Shown here piece after piece: positions 1-8,934 of a DNA stretch of 58,090 nt. Below the pieces are notes generated by a model. The model worked only from the letters and a program-made list of their open reading frames with translations. It ran no database searches and had not been told where the DNA came from. The position numbers and the translations under genes were made by a program. Position 1 is the first letter of the stretch, and each line of letters begins with the position of its first letter. Origin of the DNA: an uncultured Eubacterium sp. (GTDB lineage Bacteria; Bacillota; Clostridia; Lachnospirales; Lachnospiraceae); assembly GCA_934320655.1 (NCBI GenBank), contig CAKRFN010000016.1:1-58090 (forward strand), in the 5' to 3' direction.

Positions 1-21
1 AGGATAATAAGATATTATCCT
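1..21. repeat. Perfect inverted repeat at the window edge
   Basis: Nine-base arms (AGGATAATA / TATTATCCT) separated by AGA form a perfect hairpin exactly at the start of the window. No T-run is visible on either side inside the window, so its role is open. Confidence 0.5.
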
Positions 22-375
22 CGATTAATATCAATTATACTGTTCTTCCATTTGTAATTCAATCCATTTTTTTACAAATCAACATTAAATTGTAGTACAA
101 ATTACATAAACTGGCACTGAAATAAAATTTCCTTTGTATTTTTGGCTCCACTGGTGAAACAAATACAAAAGTGTCGATTATTCCATTTATATTAAAATAG
201 GGCGGATCAAACCACCCTACTGTTAAGCCTTTTTACTTATTTGCTGTTAATGTTATATCATAATACTTGACACTTCCACTTCACAGATTTATAAAAGGTG
301 TTTTATTTGTTTCCTACTCATTTTTCGGAACACGAAAAACTAGCTTACGGAAACAGGGGCTTGCCCCAACAAATA
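1..375. other. Left-edge stretch with no supported gene
   Basis: No reading frame here looks like a conserved protein. A 56-codon minus-strand frame at about 70-237 contains a DPPY tetrapeptide, but it lacks a ribosome site and any surrounding methyltransferase motif, so I do not call it. The stretch is AT-rich and lies downstream of the rlmD operon, so it is probably the gap to the next, unseen gene. Confidence 0.5.
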
Positions 376-435
376 GGGCAAAAACTGGTCATTTTTCGCT
401 CCAATTTTTGCCCTCAAACCACAACATCTTGTGGT
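376..435 (-). terminator. Two stem-loops downstream of rlmD
   Basis: Directly after the rlmD stop on the minus strand come two hairpins. The first (418-435) has 7-bp arms ACCACAA/TTGTGGT with a 4-nt loop. The second (376-413) has GGGCAAAAA/TTTTTGCCC arms extended by a CTGG/CCAA segment. Neither has a strong U-tract, so this may be 3'-end protection or weak termination rather than a classic intrinsic terminator. Confidence 0.5.
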
Positions 436-453
436 CTAACATGCCTATTTTTC

Positions 454-2028
454 TTATTTTCCACAATACTGCATCAGAACTACCGTCTCCACATGCACTG
501 TATGCCCAAACTGGTCTACCGGACGGACGCGGCGCAGCTCGTATCCGCCATCGCACAGGATGCGCAGGTCACGTGCCAGAGTCGCAGAGTCGCAGCTCAC
601 GTAGACGATCCGGTCGGGCTGCATCTTGAGCATGGTATCAAGGCATGCGGCGTCGCAGCCCTTGCGCGGCGGATCAACAACGATCACATCCGGATGGCGC
701 ATGTCTACGGTGGGGCGCCGCGTTGCCGCATCGTCCGCGAGGGCCTGGACTTCCAGTACTGTTGCCGTGTCGGATGCTGTCTGGTTTCCAGTCATAGACT
801 GCGGGTTGAAATCGAAATGGTCCGCTGACTCGAAGAAGTCCCCTATTTCCTGCCCAGACAGCGTGCCACCATAGAACGCTGGCAGCACTTCCTCGGCTTT
901 TCCGACAAAAAACTGTGCATTTGTGATACCGTTGAGCGCTGCGTTACGTCTGGCATCCTCGATCGCCTGCGGTACAATCTCCACACCGTAGACCTGTCCT
1001 GCTTTTTTCGCGAGAAACAGCGAGATCGTGCCGATCCCGCAATACAAATCCCAGACGCTCTCTGTTCCGGTCAGACCGGCGTAATCGAGTGCCAGCGAGT
1101 ACAGCTTCTCTGTCTGCACCGGATTGACCTGATAGAAGGACTGCGGCGAGATCTGGAAGGTGACTGCCTGACCGGTCCGTGTGAACCGCCCGTCACTGCA
1201 ATCGCACAGATGGATCGCATCTGTGATGTACGGCTCGCCCCAGATACAGATTGTCTCACTACCAAGAATGACGTTCGTATTTTCACGATTGCAGTTGATG
1301 GAGATACTTTTCATGCCGGAAATCTGCGTCAGCCGATGGATGAGCGCCTCCTGATGCGGCAGATGTCTGCCGTTGACTACCAGTGCAACCATGATCTCTT
1401 TTGACGTAAATCCATAACGGATGAGCACATGGCGGATCAGTCCTTTTCCGGTCGTCTCATCATACGCCGGTACGTGTTCCGCCCGCATATAATCAAGCAC
1501 CGCATCCAGAATCGTCCGGTTCTGTTCCACACCAAGCAGACAATCCTCTACCGGAATAATGCTGTGTGTGCGTGCCGCATAAAATCCGGCTATCGGCTGT
1601 CCGTCCCGATCTGTCCCGATCGGAAACTGCGCCTTATTGCGGTAGCGGTACGGCTTCTCCATCCCGACAATCGGCTCCATGATCCGGTCAACAAAATCCG
1701 CCGCAAACCCACCCAGACGGATGAGATTGCCGCGGACTTTATTTTGTTTAAATGACAACTGTGCCTCGTAGGACATCGCCTGAATCTGACAGCCGCCGCA
1801 ACGCCGGTTCTGCGGACAGCGCGGCTCACAGCGGAGCTCGGACGGTCGGATCAGGTTCTCCAATCTGGCATAGCCATATGTTTTTTTGAGTTTTGTGATG
1901 CGCGCGGTGATCACATCCCCAATCACGGCATCCTTGACAAAAAAAGTCAGTCCTGCTGCCCTGCCGATGCCTTCACCGCCCACACCCATGTCTGTAATCT
2001 CTAACTCAATGATGTCATTTTTCTGCAT
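454..2028 (-). CDS. rlmD: 23S rRNA (uracil-5-)-methyltransferase, RlmD/TrmA family
   Basis: A 524-residue SAM-dependent enzyme of the RumA/RlmD family that makes 5-methyluridine in 23S rRNA (or tRNA in TrmA-like members). The N-terminal ~60 residues form a TRAM domain. Cys67, Cys71, Cys77 and Cys80 (CEPRC...CGGC) match the iron-sulfur ligands of the family. The SAM motif DLYCGIGT, the DPPRKGCD motif and the catalytic YVSCDSATLARDL segment are present in order. An acidic, low-complexity insert precedes the DPPRK motif. It is the last gene of the minus-strand run mutS2-RR-HK-htrA-like-yhaM-rlmD, 17 bp after yhaM. The exact target uridine cannot be told from sequence. Confidence 0.93.
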   Translation of the reverse strand: MQKNDIIELEITDMGVGGEGIGRAAGLTFFVKDAVIGDVITARITKLKKTYGYARLENLIRPSELRCEPRCPQNRRCGGCQIQAMSYEAQLSFKQNKVRGNLIRLGGFAADFVDRIMEPIVGMEKPYRYRNKAQFPIGTDRDGQPIAGFYAARTHSIIPVEDCLLGVEQNRTILDAVLDYMRAEHVPAYDETTGKGLIRHVLIRYGFTSKEIMVALVVNGRHLPHQEALIHRLTQISGMKSISINCNRENTNVILGSETICIWGEPYITDAIHLCDCSDGRFTRTGQAVTFQISPQSFYQVNPVQTEKLYSLALDYAGLTGTESVWDLYCGIGTISLFLAKKAGQVYGVEIVPQAIEDARRNAALNGITNAQFFVGKAEEVLPAFYGGTLSGQEIGDFFESADHFDFNPQSMTGNQTASDTATVLEVQALADDAATRRPTVDMRHPDVIVVDPPRKGCDAACLDTMLKMQPDRIVYVSCDSATLARDLRILCDGGYELRRVRPVDQFGHTVHVETVVLMQYCGK

Positions 2029-2045
2029 ATATGCTTACTTCTCCG

Positions 2046-2993
2046 TTATATACTTGATCTGCGGATATTGGACTCAAACAGGCGGTTAAAGCCCTGCCAG
2101 TCCGTATTGCCCTCCGGCACCTTTGCAAACAGCTCCTTCATCGTCTCCATCTTCGCATCGAGATTGTCAGCAAAATTCAATGCGACAGCCTCTGCCAGCG
2201 CGGGCTTTTTCGGTGAACCGTACTCCAGCTCACCGTGATGTGCCAGAATACAGTGCTTCAGCTCGTTCGCCAGTTTGCGCGGAAATCCGTCGATCGTGCG
2301 GATACGCATACCTACGATCTCCATGCCCATCGCAATATGTCCAAGCAGTTGTCCCTCATCGGTATAGTCGTTTTCCGGAAATACGGATAACTCCTCCAGT
2401 TTTCCGATGTCGTGGAATAAGGCGGCACAAATGAGCAGATCGCGGTTTAAGATCGAATAGCGCTTCGCAAAATAATCGCACAGCCGCGTCACGCTGAGCG
2501 TATGCTCGAGCAGTCCGCCGACAAATCCGTGATGTACACTCTTCGCTGCGGAATGAAATTTAAACCTCTTTGCAAACGCCTCATCCTCCAGAAACAAGCC
2601 TGCTGCCAGCTGCTTTAAATACGGATTGGTCAGGCTGTTTACATAAGTTTGCAGCTCCGCATACATCGCATCGATATCGTATTCGCTGACCGGCAGATAG
2701 TCCTTCGGGTCATATTCTCCCTCGGACGCCTTGCGCAGACGCTTAATATTTAACTGCAACGTGCCCTGAAAGCTCGTGACATCTCCCATGACACACACGT
2801 AATCCATCGCGTCACAATCCTCAATCCCCTGTGACGACGGATCCCAGATCTTTGCATCCAATGTGCCCGTTTTATCCTGTAAAACCAGCGACTCATACGG
2901 TTTTCCCGCCTTTGTCATCGCGGTCTGTTTCTGCTTGCATAAATAAATCTCATTGATGCGCTCTCCCTCGCGCAGCTCTCCGATATAGTACAT
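2046..2993 (-). CDS. yhaM: 3'-5' exoribonuclease YhaM-like (OB-fold plus HD domain)
   Basis: The 315-residue protein begins with an OB-fold nucleic-acid-binding domain (about residues 1-90, with the LQDKTGTLDAKIWD segment). An HD-superfamily hydrolase domain follows: His in HHGFVGGLLEHTLSV, the HD pair in FHDIGKLEEL, and a later HCILAHHGELEYGSP. This is the architecture of YhaM/CbfI, a metal-dependent 3'-5' exonuclease acting in RNA turnover. An AGGAAG ribosome site precedes the ATG. It lies in the middle of the mutS2-to-rlmD run, 35 bp after the HtrA-like gene, and is presumably co-transcribed. Length is normal for the family. Confidence 0.9.
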   Translation of the reverse strand: MYYIGELREGERINEIYLCKQKQTAMTKAGKPYESLVLQDKTGTLDAKIWDPSSQGIEDCDAMDYVCVMGDVTSFQGTLQLNIKRLRKASEGEYDPKDYLPVSEYDIDAMYAELQTYVNSLTNPYLKQLAAGLFLEDEAFAKRFKFHSAAKSVHHGFVGGLLEHTLSVTRLCDYFAKRYSILNRDLLICAALFHDIGKLEELSVFPENDYTDEGQLLGHIAMGMEIVGMRIRTIDGFPRKLANELKHCILAHHGELEYGSPKKPALAEAVALNFADNLDAKMETMKELFAKVPEGNTDWQGFNRLFESNIRRSSI

Positions 2994-3028
2994 GTTTTCT
3001 TCCTCTTTTTTATAAAAATTTTTTCTGA

Positions 3029-4297
3029 TTACTCTAATACGCCGACCCGCACATCACTCTCCAGAGAAATATAATCCTCCGCGTCCTGACGTTCATAGGT
3101 GATATGGATCACCTGCTCATCCGACAATGTGCGCACCAGCTTTTCATAGTCCTCCGCTGCCGCAATCGACACGCCGTTGATCTTTGTGATCACATCCCCG
3201 CTCTGGAAACCTGCTGCCATCGCAGGCGAATCCAGCGCGACCTCCCTCACATAGACACCCTTCGGCATCTGGTAAGTCTCGGAGATCTCATCCGTGACCG
3301 TACTGATACGCATACCCAGATACGGCACCGGCTTATCGTTGGATAACAGCTCGATCACGCCTTTCAGCTCGGAGATCGACACCGCAGCCAGCGTCGTCTG
3401 CTCCTTTTGCATGTTATAATCCTGCAAAATGAATCCGATGATCTCCCCATCTGTATTGATCAGCGCACCACCGGCATTGGCGCTGCCTACCATATCCGTT
3501 GTAAACACGGTATAGTTGCAGTCCATCGTGGAGATACTGTTCCGGTTCGAAGTGATATTGCCGGTCAGTATGGAATGGATCGTGCCGATCGGGCTGCCGA
3601 CTGCCAGCACCATCTGTCCCTGTGAAACACCGACGGAAGTGCCCAGCGTGGCGACTGCAATCTGATCGCGTGTGTCATCCCCGATCGCCTTTGTATTGAC
3701 GCGCAATACGGCAATTCCGGTATTTCCGTCATACTGCTGCAGCTCTGCCTTTACCGTCTGGTCATCCACAAAGGTCACACGGATCGATGCCGCACCCTGA
3801 ATCGTCTTTTTTTCTGTCAGGATCAGCAGATATTCACCGGTATCCGCGATAATGACGCCGGAACCGATGCCTTTATTCTCATAAGGCGTGTTAAAAATAT
3901 CCGTATCGTTTTTTACATTCGTGACCGATACGATAAATTTATCCGCCTCGCGTCCTACTGCATACATCTTATTCTGCAATGCCTGATATTCTGCCAGATC
4001 CATCGATGCCGGTTTCTCAATGATGACTTTTTCCGGCTCGCTCTTCTCATCATCCTTCATATCCGGTGTAACTTCCTCATCCGGTGTCTGCTCCGGCTCC
4101 GTGAATGATATCTGCGGTTTCTCCTCCGGCATGAAATACTGCTCGATACGCGGCTTGAGCAGCACAAAGGTGAGACAGCCGACCGCACCGAATATGACCG
4201 CTAACAACACGGTTTCAAGCATGTGCTGAAACAGCCGTTTCCGGTTCAGCGGTTTCTCTTTTCGTGTCTCTCTGATAAACTGAAAATCATCTGCCAT
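3029..4297 (-). CDS. Membrane-anchored HtrA-like PDZ protein lacking the catalytic triad (pseudoprotease)
   Basis: A 422-residue protein from the ATG at 4297, chosen because GGAGGAG sits 8 nt upstream; an upstream start would overlap the kinase. One transmembrane segment (about 26-48) is followed by an acidic Pro/Glu linker (56-95), a trypsin-like double barrel (about 115-315) and a PDZ domain (about 325-415; YLGMRIS, SPAMAAGFQSGDVITKING). The fold is S1C/HtrA, but each catalytic position is changed. The His motif (usually TNNHV) reads LTEKKTI at 160-166, the Asp motif (usually TDLAV) reads TGIAV at 193-197, and the Ser motif (GNSGG) reads ANAGG at 273-277. It is therefore predicted inactive as a protease, probably a peptide- or envelope-sensing scaffold. 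It starts 4 bp after the histidine kinase stop, suggesting a role with that two-component system. Confidence 0.85.
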   Translation of the reverse strand: MADDFQFIRETRKEKPLNRKRLFQHMLETVLLAVIFGAVGCLTFVLLKPRIEQYFMPEEKPQISFTEPEQTPDEEVTPDMKDDEKSEPEKVIIEKPASMDLAEYQALQNKMYAVGREADKFIVSVTNVKNDTDIFNTPYENKGIGSGVIIADTGEYLLILTEKKTIQGAASIRVTFVDDQTVKAELQQYDGNTGIAVLRVNTKAIGDDTRDQIAVATLGTSVGVSQGQMVLAVGSPIGTIHSILTGNITSNRNSISTMDCNYTVFTTDMVGSANAGGALINTDGEIIGFILQDYNMQKEQTTLAAVSISELKGVIELLSNDKPVPYLGMRISTVTDEISETYQMPKGVYVREVALDSPAMAAGFQSGDVITKINGVSIAAAEDYEKLVRTLSDEQVIHITYERQDAEDYISLESDVRVGVLE

Positions 4298-4301
4298 AAA
4301 A

Positions 4302-5723
4302 TCACTCCTCCGCATCTTCTACAAACGGCAATGTGAAAATAAATTCTGTGCCAACACCTTCCGTGCTGATTACATTGATATTTTCGCCGTGTGCCTGAAT
4401 GATCTCTTTTACGATCGCCAGTCCGATACCCGTACCCTTTTTGTCCTTTCCACGCGACAGATCGGTCTTATAAAAACGCTCCCAGATCTTGCCCTGCGCA
4501 TCCTTTGGAATGCCGATGCCGCTATCTTTGACTGATACGAATACCTTTTCATTTTTTACATGTGTCTCTATCGTGATCACTGAATCGTGATGACTGAATT
4601 TAATCGCGTTATCCGTCAGATTATAGACGATCTGCTGTATTTTTGAACGATCCGCATGCACGAGCAGCTCATCGCCGGTCAGCAGCAGCTCCAGCACAAT
4701 GCGCTTTGCACCGCAGGCGCCCTCAAACGTAGCCGCAGTCTGACGGATCACCTCGTTAATATCAAAATCGGTTTTATCTAAAATCGTCTTCCCATGTCCG
4801 CCGTACTGATTCAGTTCGATCAATCCGCTCGTGAGCTTGGTCAGGCGGTCGGTCTCCGTGATGATAATGTTCAGATATTTATCCTGCATCTCTACCGGTA
4901 TCGTACCGTCTAACATCGCCTCGACATAGCCCTTGATCGATGTGAGCGGCGAGCGGAAATCATGCGAGATATTCGATACAAATTTGCGCTGATCCTCCTC
5001 GAGCGTGTTCAGCTCGTTCGCCATATAATTGAAGGATGCTGCCAGAAATCCCAGCTCATCCTCATCCCCGATCTCCATCGTAGACAGGAAATTGCCCTCC
5101 ATATATTTATGCGCCACACGGTTCATCAGATAGATCCTCCGGTATGTGCGCCATAAATAGACCACCATAAACGCAATACCGACGATCAGCAGTGTGATCA
5201 GCGATACATACGACAGATTCAGAAAATGATCCGCGTCACGGTAAATCTGCTCAATCTGCTTGTGTATCATCACGTAGCCGCGCACCTGATAGTCAACGGT
5301 GATCGGTGCAAAGACGGTAAGCATCTGCTGATCAAAGCAGCCGTAAAAAGTGCCCATCGTATAGTAGCTCGTGCCAAAATCAGAGATCCGGAAATCCTTG
5401 ATTTCACGCTTTTCATCGCTCGCTTCCTCATCCATGCCGATCAGCACAATCCCTTTCCGGTCAACCACCCAGATCTCACTGTCCGTATACTCGGACAGCA
5501 CCTGTAGCTGCGCTTCGAGTTCGTCCTGCGTCAGACGGTTCCTGTAATAGTCCAGCGCATAATTGCCAGTGATCGCCAACGCCTCCTTGTACAGACTCGT
5601 CGCCTCGACGCTCTGTGCCTTCTGCTGAAACATCCACTCCGCGAAGGTTGCCACGATCAGAAACCCGACGACTGCGTAGAGCAGAATCCCGCTGAGCAGC
5701 CTGATTCCCAGCTTTTTTTTCAT
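4302..5723 (-). CDS. Sensor histidine kinase (two TM, HAMP, HisKA, HATPase_c)
   Basis: A 473-residue membrane kinase. TM1 is at about 9-27, followed by an extracytoplasmic sensor region to about 170. TM2 is at about 172-192, a HAMP linker follows, and the H-box FVSNISHDFRSPLTSIKGY has phospho-acceptor His254. The ATP-binding domain has the N-box NLTDNAIKFS, DSGIGIPKDAQGKIWERFYK and GTGIGLAIVKEI. All motifs look intact. Only 2 bp separate it from the upstream response regulator and 4 bp from the downstream HtrA-like gene, so the three likely form one signalling unit. Ligand unknown; the position beside an HtrA-like protein suggests envelope sensing (inference). Confidence 0.92.
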   Translation of the reverse strand: MKKKLGIRLLSGILLYAVVGFLIVATFAEWMFQQKAQSVEATSLYKEALAITGNYALDYYRNRLTQDELEAQLQVLSEYTDSEIWVVDRKGIVLIGMDEEASDEKREIKDFRISDFGTSYYTMGTFYGCFDQQMLTVFAPITVDYQVRGYVMIHKQIEQIYRDADHFLNLSYVSLITLLIVGIAFMVVYLWRTYRRIYLMNRVAHKYMEGNFLSTMEIGDEDELGFLAASFNYMANELNTLEEDQRKFVSNISHDFRSPLTSIKGYVEAMLDGTIPVEMQDKYLNIIITETDRLTKLTSGLIELNQYGGHGKTILDKTDFDINEVIRQTAATFEGACGAKRIVLELLLTGDELLVHADRSKIQQIVYNLTDNAIKFSHHDSVITIETHVKNEKVFVSVKDSGIGIPKDAQGKIWERFYKTDLSRGKDKKGTGIGLAIVKEIIQAHGENINVISTEGVGTEFIFTLPFVEDAEE

Positions 5724-5725
5724 AG

Positions 5726-6430
5726 TTAATCCTTTACCTCAAATTTGTATCCGATGCCCCATACCGTCGTGATGCCCCAGCCGGCATGATCCTTGATCTT
5801 CTCGCGCAGACGCTTGACATGTACATCAACGGTTCGCGTGTCACCGATATATTCATAGCCCCAGATATTATCCAGAAGCTGCTCTCTCGTAAATACCTGA
5901 TTGGGCGAAGCTGCCAGAAAATATAATAATTCCAGTTCCTTCGGCGGCATATCGATATTCTCGCCCATATAGACCACGGAATAATTGGACAGATTGACCT
6001 CCAGATCCGCATAAGTAACCATCTTGATCGATGCAGTTGCGGGTGTCTCCGGCTTGACCGCCTGATAACGGCGCAGCACCGCTTTGACGCGCGCCACCAT
6101 CTCTTTGGAGTCAAACGGCTTCATAATATAGTCATCCGCGCCCAGCTCCAGACCGAGCACCTTATCAAACACCTCGCCCTTTGCAGACAGCATAATGATC
6201 GGTATATTATCCTTCGCACGGATCTCGCGGCACACCTGATAGCCATCGATACCGGGCAGCATCAGATCAAGCAGGATCAGATTCGGATTGTATGTCTGAT
6301 ATGCCAGCAATGCCTCCTCGCCGTCATTGACGATCTTTGTGTCAAAACACTCCTTCGCCAGATAGAGCGAGATCAGCTCCGCGATATTGTTATCATCATC
6401 CACGATCAGAATTTTTTGTTTCGCCACCAT
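5726..6430 (-). CDS. OmpR/PhoB-family response regulator
   Basis: A 234-residue regulator with a receiver domain (acidic pocket DDD at 11-13, phospho-acceptor Asp55 in LILLDLMLPG, Lys in MLSAKGE) and a C-terminal winged helix of the PhoB type (PPKELELLYFLAASPNQVFTR, RTVDVHVKRLREKI). It lies 13 bp downstream of mutS2 and 2 bp upstream of its kinase partner. Its targets are not evident from the sequence; autoregulation is possible but no operator was identified. Confidence 0.93.
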   Translation of the reverse strand: MVAKQKILIVDDDNNIAELISLYLAKECFDTKIVNDGEEALLAYQTYNPNLILLDLMLPGIDGYQVCREIRAKDNIPIIMLSAKGEVFDKVLGLELGADDYIMKPFDSKEMVARVKAVLRRYQAVKPETPATASIKMVTYADLEVNLSNYSVVYMGENIDMPPKELELLYFLAASPNQVFTREQLLDNIWGYEYIGDTRTVDVHVKRLREKIKDHAGWGITTVWGIGYKFEVKD

Positions 6431-6443
6431 AATTACCTCCCGC

Positions 6444-8834
6444 CTATTTAAACTCCGCGATTGTCACACCGGCATCGCCCTCTCCAAACTCCGCCAGATG
6501 ATAGTTGTCGATATAGCTCAGACGTTTCAGATGCGAATGCACGGCGTTACGCAGTGCTCCGGTGCCTTTTCCGTGTACGATACGCACAGAGGGCATATGT
6601 GCGAGCAGCGCGTCATCAAGATATTTATCCAGCTTTGCGATCGCCTCATCCACGGTGAGTCCGATCAGCATGACCTCGGTAGATACGGATGCCGATTTTG
6701 ACATCTTAATACTGCCCGATCCGGTCTTTTCGTAGCGCTTTTTCGCTGCTTTTACATCTGCATTTTCATCGATCAGCACCAGATCGTTCACATTGACCTG
6801 AGAGCGCAGAATACCCATCTGCACAAACAGATTGCCCTTCGCATCCGGCAGTGTATGCACGGTTCCGGTCAGATTCATGCTCAGCACCTTCACTTTATCG
6901 CCAACGCGCAGCTTCTTCGGAGCCTGATGATTGACCTGCTTTGCCTGTTTCTTTTTATTTGTTGCCTTGTCCTGATGTTTGCCGATCTGCTCACGCAGCG
7001 CACTCCGCTCGCGCTCCATGTCTTTCATGGACGGCGCTGCGGCACCGTATTTCTGGAAATTGCGGATCGTTGCATCCGCGAGATCCTTTGCCTCTTTTAA
7101 AATCGCCGCTGCCTGCTCATTCGCCTCACGGATAATTTTATCCCGATTTTCGTCCAGCCGCTCCTGCTTGCGCGCCAACTGCTGGTTCAGATTCTTATTC
7201 TTTGCCTTATACTGCTCGATCTCGGCGCGTTCCTTTTCGATCGTCACACGGCTGCTCTCGAGATCTGCGATCAGATCCTCAAAATTCTGCTGCTCCGATG
7301 TGATACGCACCTTCGCGTCATCGATCAGATAGGCAGGCAGACCGAGCTTTCCGGAGATCGCAAACGCATTACTCTTGCCGGGAATACCGATCAGCAGACG
7401 ATAGGTAGGGCTGAGTGTCTCTACGTCAAACTCACAGCAGGCATTTTCTACACCCGCCGTACTCAGCGCATAGACCTTGATCTCGCTGTAATGCGTGGTC
7501 GCCATCGTATGCACACCCCGCTTATGCAGATCGTCTAAAATCGCGATCGCCAGCGCCGCACCCTCCGTCGGGTCGGTTCCGGCACACAGCTCATCAAATA
7601 GTACGAGACACTGATCATCGACATGATCCAGTATCCGGATAATATTCGTCATATGGGATGAGAATGTGGATAAGTTCTGTTCAATGCTCTGTTCATCACC
7701 GATATCTGCAAACACATCCCGGAAAATCGCAAGCTCCGAGCGGTCATTTGCCGGAATATGCAGTCCCGCCTGTCCCATCAGCGTCAGCAGTCCGACCGTC
7801 TTTAGTGACACGGTTTTTCCTCCGGTATTCGGTCCGGTCACGATCAGCAGGTCAAAGTCCTCCCCTAACCGGATATCGATCGGCACAACCTTTTTCTGAT
7901 CGAGCAGCGGATGTCTGCCCCGTCTGATATTGATCCGTCCCTCAGTGTTAAACAGCGGAGCGACACCGTTATAATCCTTTGCCAGCTCTGCCTTTGCAAA
8001 AATAAAATCCAGCTCCACAAGCACGCGGTAATCGGACTCCAGCGTCACGGTATACTCCGCGGTCTGATTGGACAACTCCGCAAGGATCGCCTCGATTTCC
8101 TCCTGTTCCTCGATCAACAATGTCTTTAACTCATTATTCAGATTCACCACAGATAATGGCTCGATAAACAACGTAGATCCGGTCGATGACTGGTCATGCA
8201 CCATGCCGGGGATCTGCGACTTGTACTCCGCCTTTACCGGCAGGCAATAACGGTCGCCACGCATCGTAACGACAGCATCCTGCAAACAGTTCCGTGTGCT
8301 TTCCTGTGCCATCAGCTTGTTGAGCTGTGCGTGCACGCGGTCATTCATGCCGCGGATGCTTTTGCGGATACTGCGCAGCTTCACACTCGCATCATCCGCG
8401 ATCTCATCCTCGGAAATGATGCATCTTCTGATCTCATCCTGCAAAGAATTTAACGGCTCCAGTGCCGTAAACATCGCATCCAGACTATCTCTGGGCGCTT
8501 CCTCGGATTTGCCGCGCGCAAAATTCTTCATGCGCTTTGCTGTTTCGAGCAGCGAACAGATCCGCAGCAGTTCGATCGCTGAGAGGGATGCCCCCAGACG
8601 CAGACGTTGCAGGGAACCGTTGACATCCGTGATACCGGACAGCGAAATGCTGCCGTTTTTCAGGATACGAGCGAGCGCATCCTTTGTAAATTTCTGCGCT
8701 TCCTCGATCTGCGTACGGTCAGTCATCGGAATCAGTTCGCGGCAGCGTCTTTTTGCCTCTTTTGAATAAGCATGTGCTTCTAATTTTTCGATTATTTTGT
8801 TGTATTCCAGTGTTTTATATACTTTTTCATTCAT
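6444..8834 (-). CDS. mutS2: MutS2 family ATPase with C-terminal Smr domain
   Basis: A 796-residue protein from the ATG at 8834 (an in-frame TTG lies two codons upstream). It has the MutS core-lever region and an ABC-type ATPase with Walker A GPNTGGKT at about 334-341 and Walker B LVLFDELCAGTDPTEG. A long charged coiled coil (about 510-640) is followed by a C-terminal Smr domain with VRIVHGKGTGALR. MutS2 acts on stalled or collided ribosomes and on recombination intermediates. The LDLR nuclease motif known from the Bacillus Smr domain reads VMLIG here, so nuclease activity through that motif is doubtful. It heads the minus-strand operon ending in rlmD. Confidence 0.93.
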   Translation of the reverse strand: MNEKVYKTLEYNKIIEKLEAHAYSKEAKRRCRELIPMTDRTQIEEAQKFTKDALARILKNGSISLSGITDVNGSLQRLRLGASLSAIELLRICSLLETAKRMKNFARGKSEEAPRDSLDAMFTALEPLNSLQDEIRRCIISEDEIADDASVKLRSIRKSIRGMNDRVHAQLNKLMAQESTRNCLQDAVVTMRGDRYCLPVKAEYKSQIPGMVHDQSSTGSTLFIEPLSVVNLNNELKTLLIEEQEEIEAILAELSNQTAEYTVTLESDYRVLVELDFIFAKAELAKDYNGVAPLFNTEGRINIRRGRHPLLDQKKVVPIDIRLGEDFDLLIVTGPNTGGKTVSLKTVGLLTLMGQAGLHIPANDRSELAIFRDVFADIGDEQSIEQNLSTFSSHMTNIIRILDHVDDQCLVLFDELCAGTDPTEGAALAIAILDDLHKRGVHTMATTHYSEIKVYALSTAGVENACCEFDVETLSPTYRLLIGIPGKSNAFAISGKLGLPAYLIDDAKVRITSEQQNFEDLIADLESSRVTIEKERAEIEQYKAKNKNLNQQLARKQERLDENRDKIIREANEQAAAILKEAKDLADATIRNFQKYGAAAPSMKDMERERSALREQIGKHQDKATNKKKQAKQVNHQAPKKLRVGDKVKVLSMNLTGTVHTLPDAKGNLFVQMGILRSQVNVNDLVLIDENADVKAAKKRYEKTGSGSIKMSKSASVSTEVMLIGLTVDEAIAKLDKYLDDALLAHMPSVRIVHGKGTGALRNAVHSHLKRLSYIDNYHLAEFGEGDAGVTIAEFK

Positions 8835-8841
8835 AGTCAAT

Positions 8842-8870
8842 AGTATAACATATTATCATATTTTTGGCAT
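8842..8870 (-). promoter_or_regulatory. mutS2 promoter, possibly giving a leaderless mRNA
   Basis: On the minus strand ATGCCA (8865-8870), a 17-nt spacer and TATACT (8842-8847) form a sigma-A-like promoter. Only seven bases lie between the -10 box and the mutS2 ATG, so transcription would start at or next to the start codon. No Shine-Dalgarno sequence is present. The -35 box touches the U-tract of the rplQ terminator. Confidence 0.5.
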
Positions 8871-8873
8871 TAA

Positions 8874-8908
8874 AAAATGTCCGAGACCATCTATGTCTCG
8901 GACATTTT
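8874..8908 (-). terminator. Terminator of the ribosomal protein supercluster
   Basis: A perfect 14-bp stem (arms at 8874-8887 and 8895-8908, core TGTCCGAGAC) closes a 7-nt loop and is followed on the minus strand by T6. The flanking A and T runs could let it work on both strands. It ends the transcript about 26 bp after rplQ. Confidence 0.92.
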
Positions 8909-8934
8909 CATACACATTCTAATATCTGATTCGA

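Noticed and set aside
70..237. DPPY-containing frame as a DNA adenine methyltransferase
   Set aside because: Only four residues match; no SAM-binding motif, start codon or ribosome site is present.
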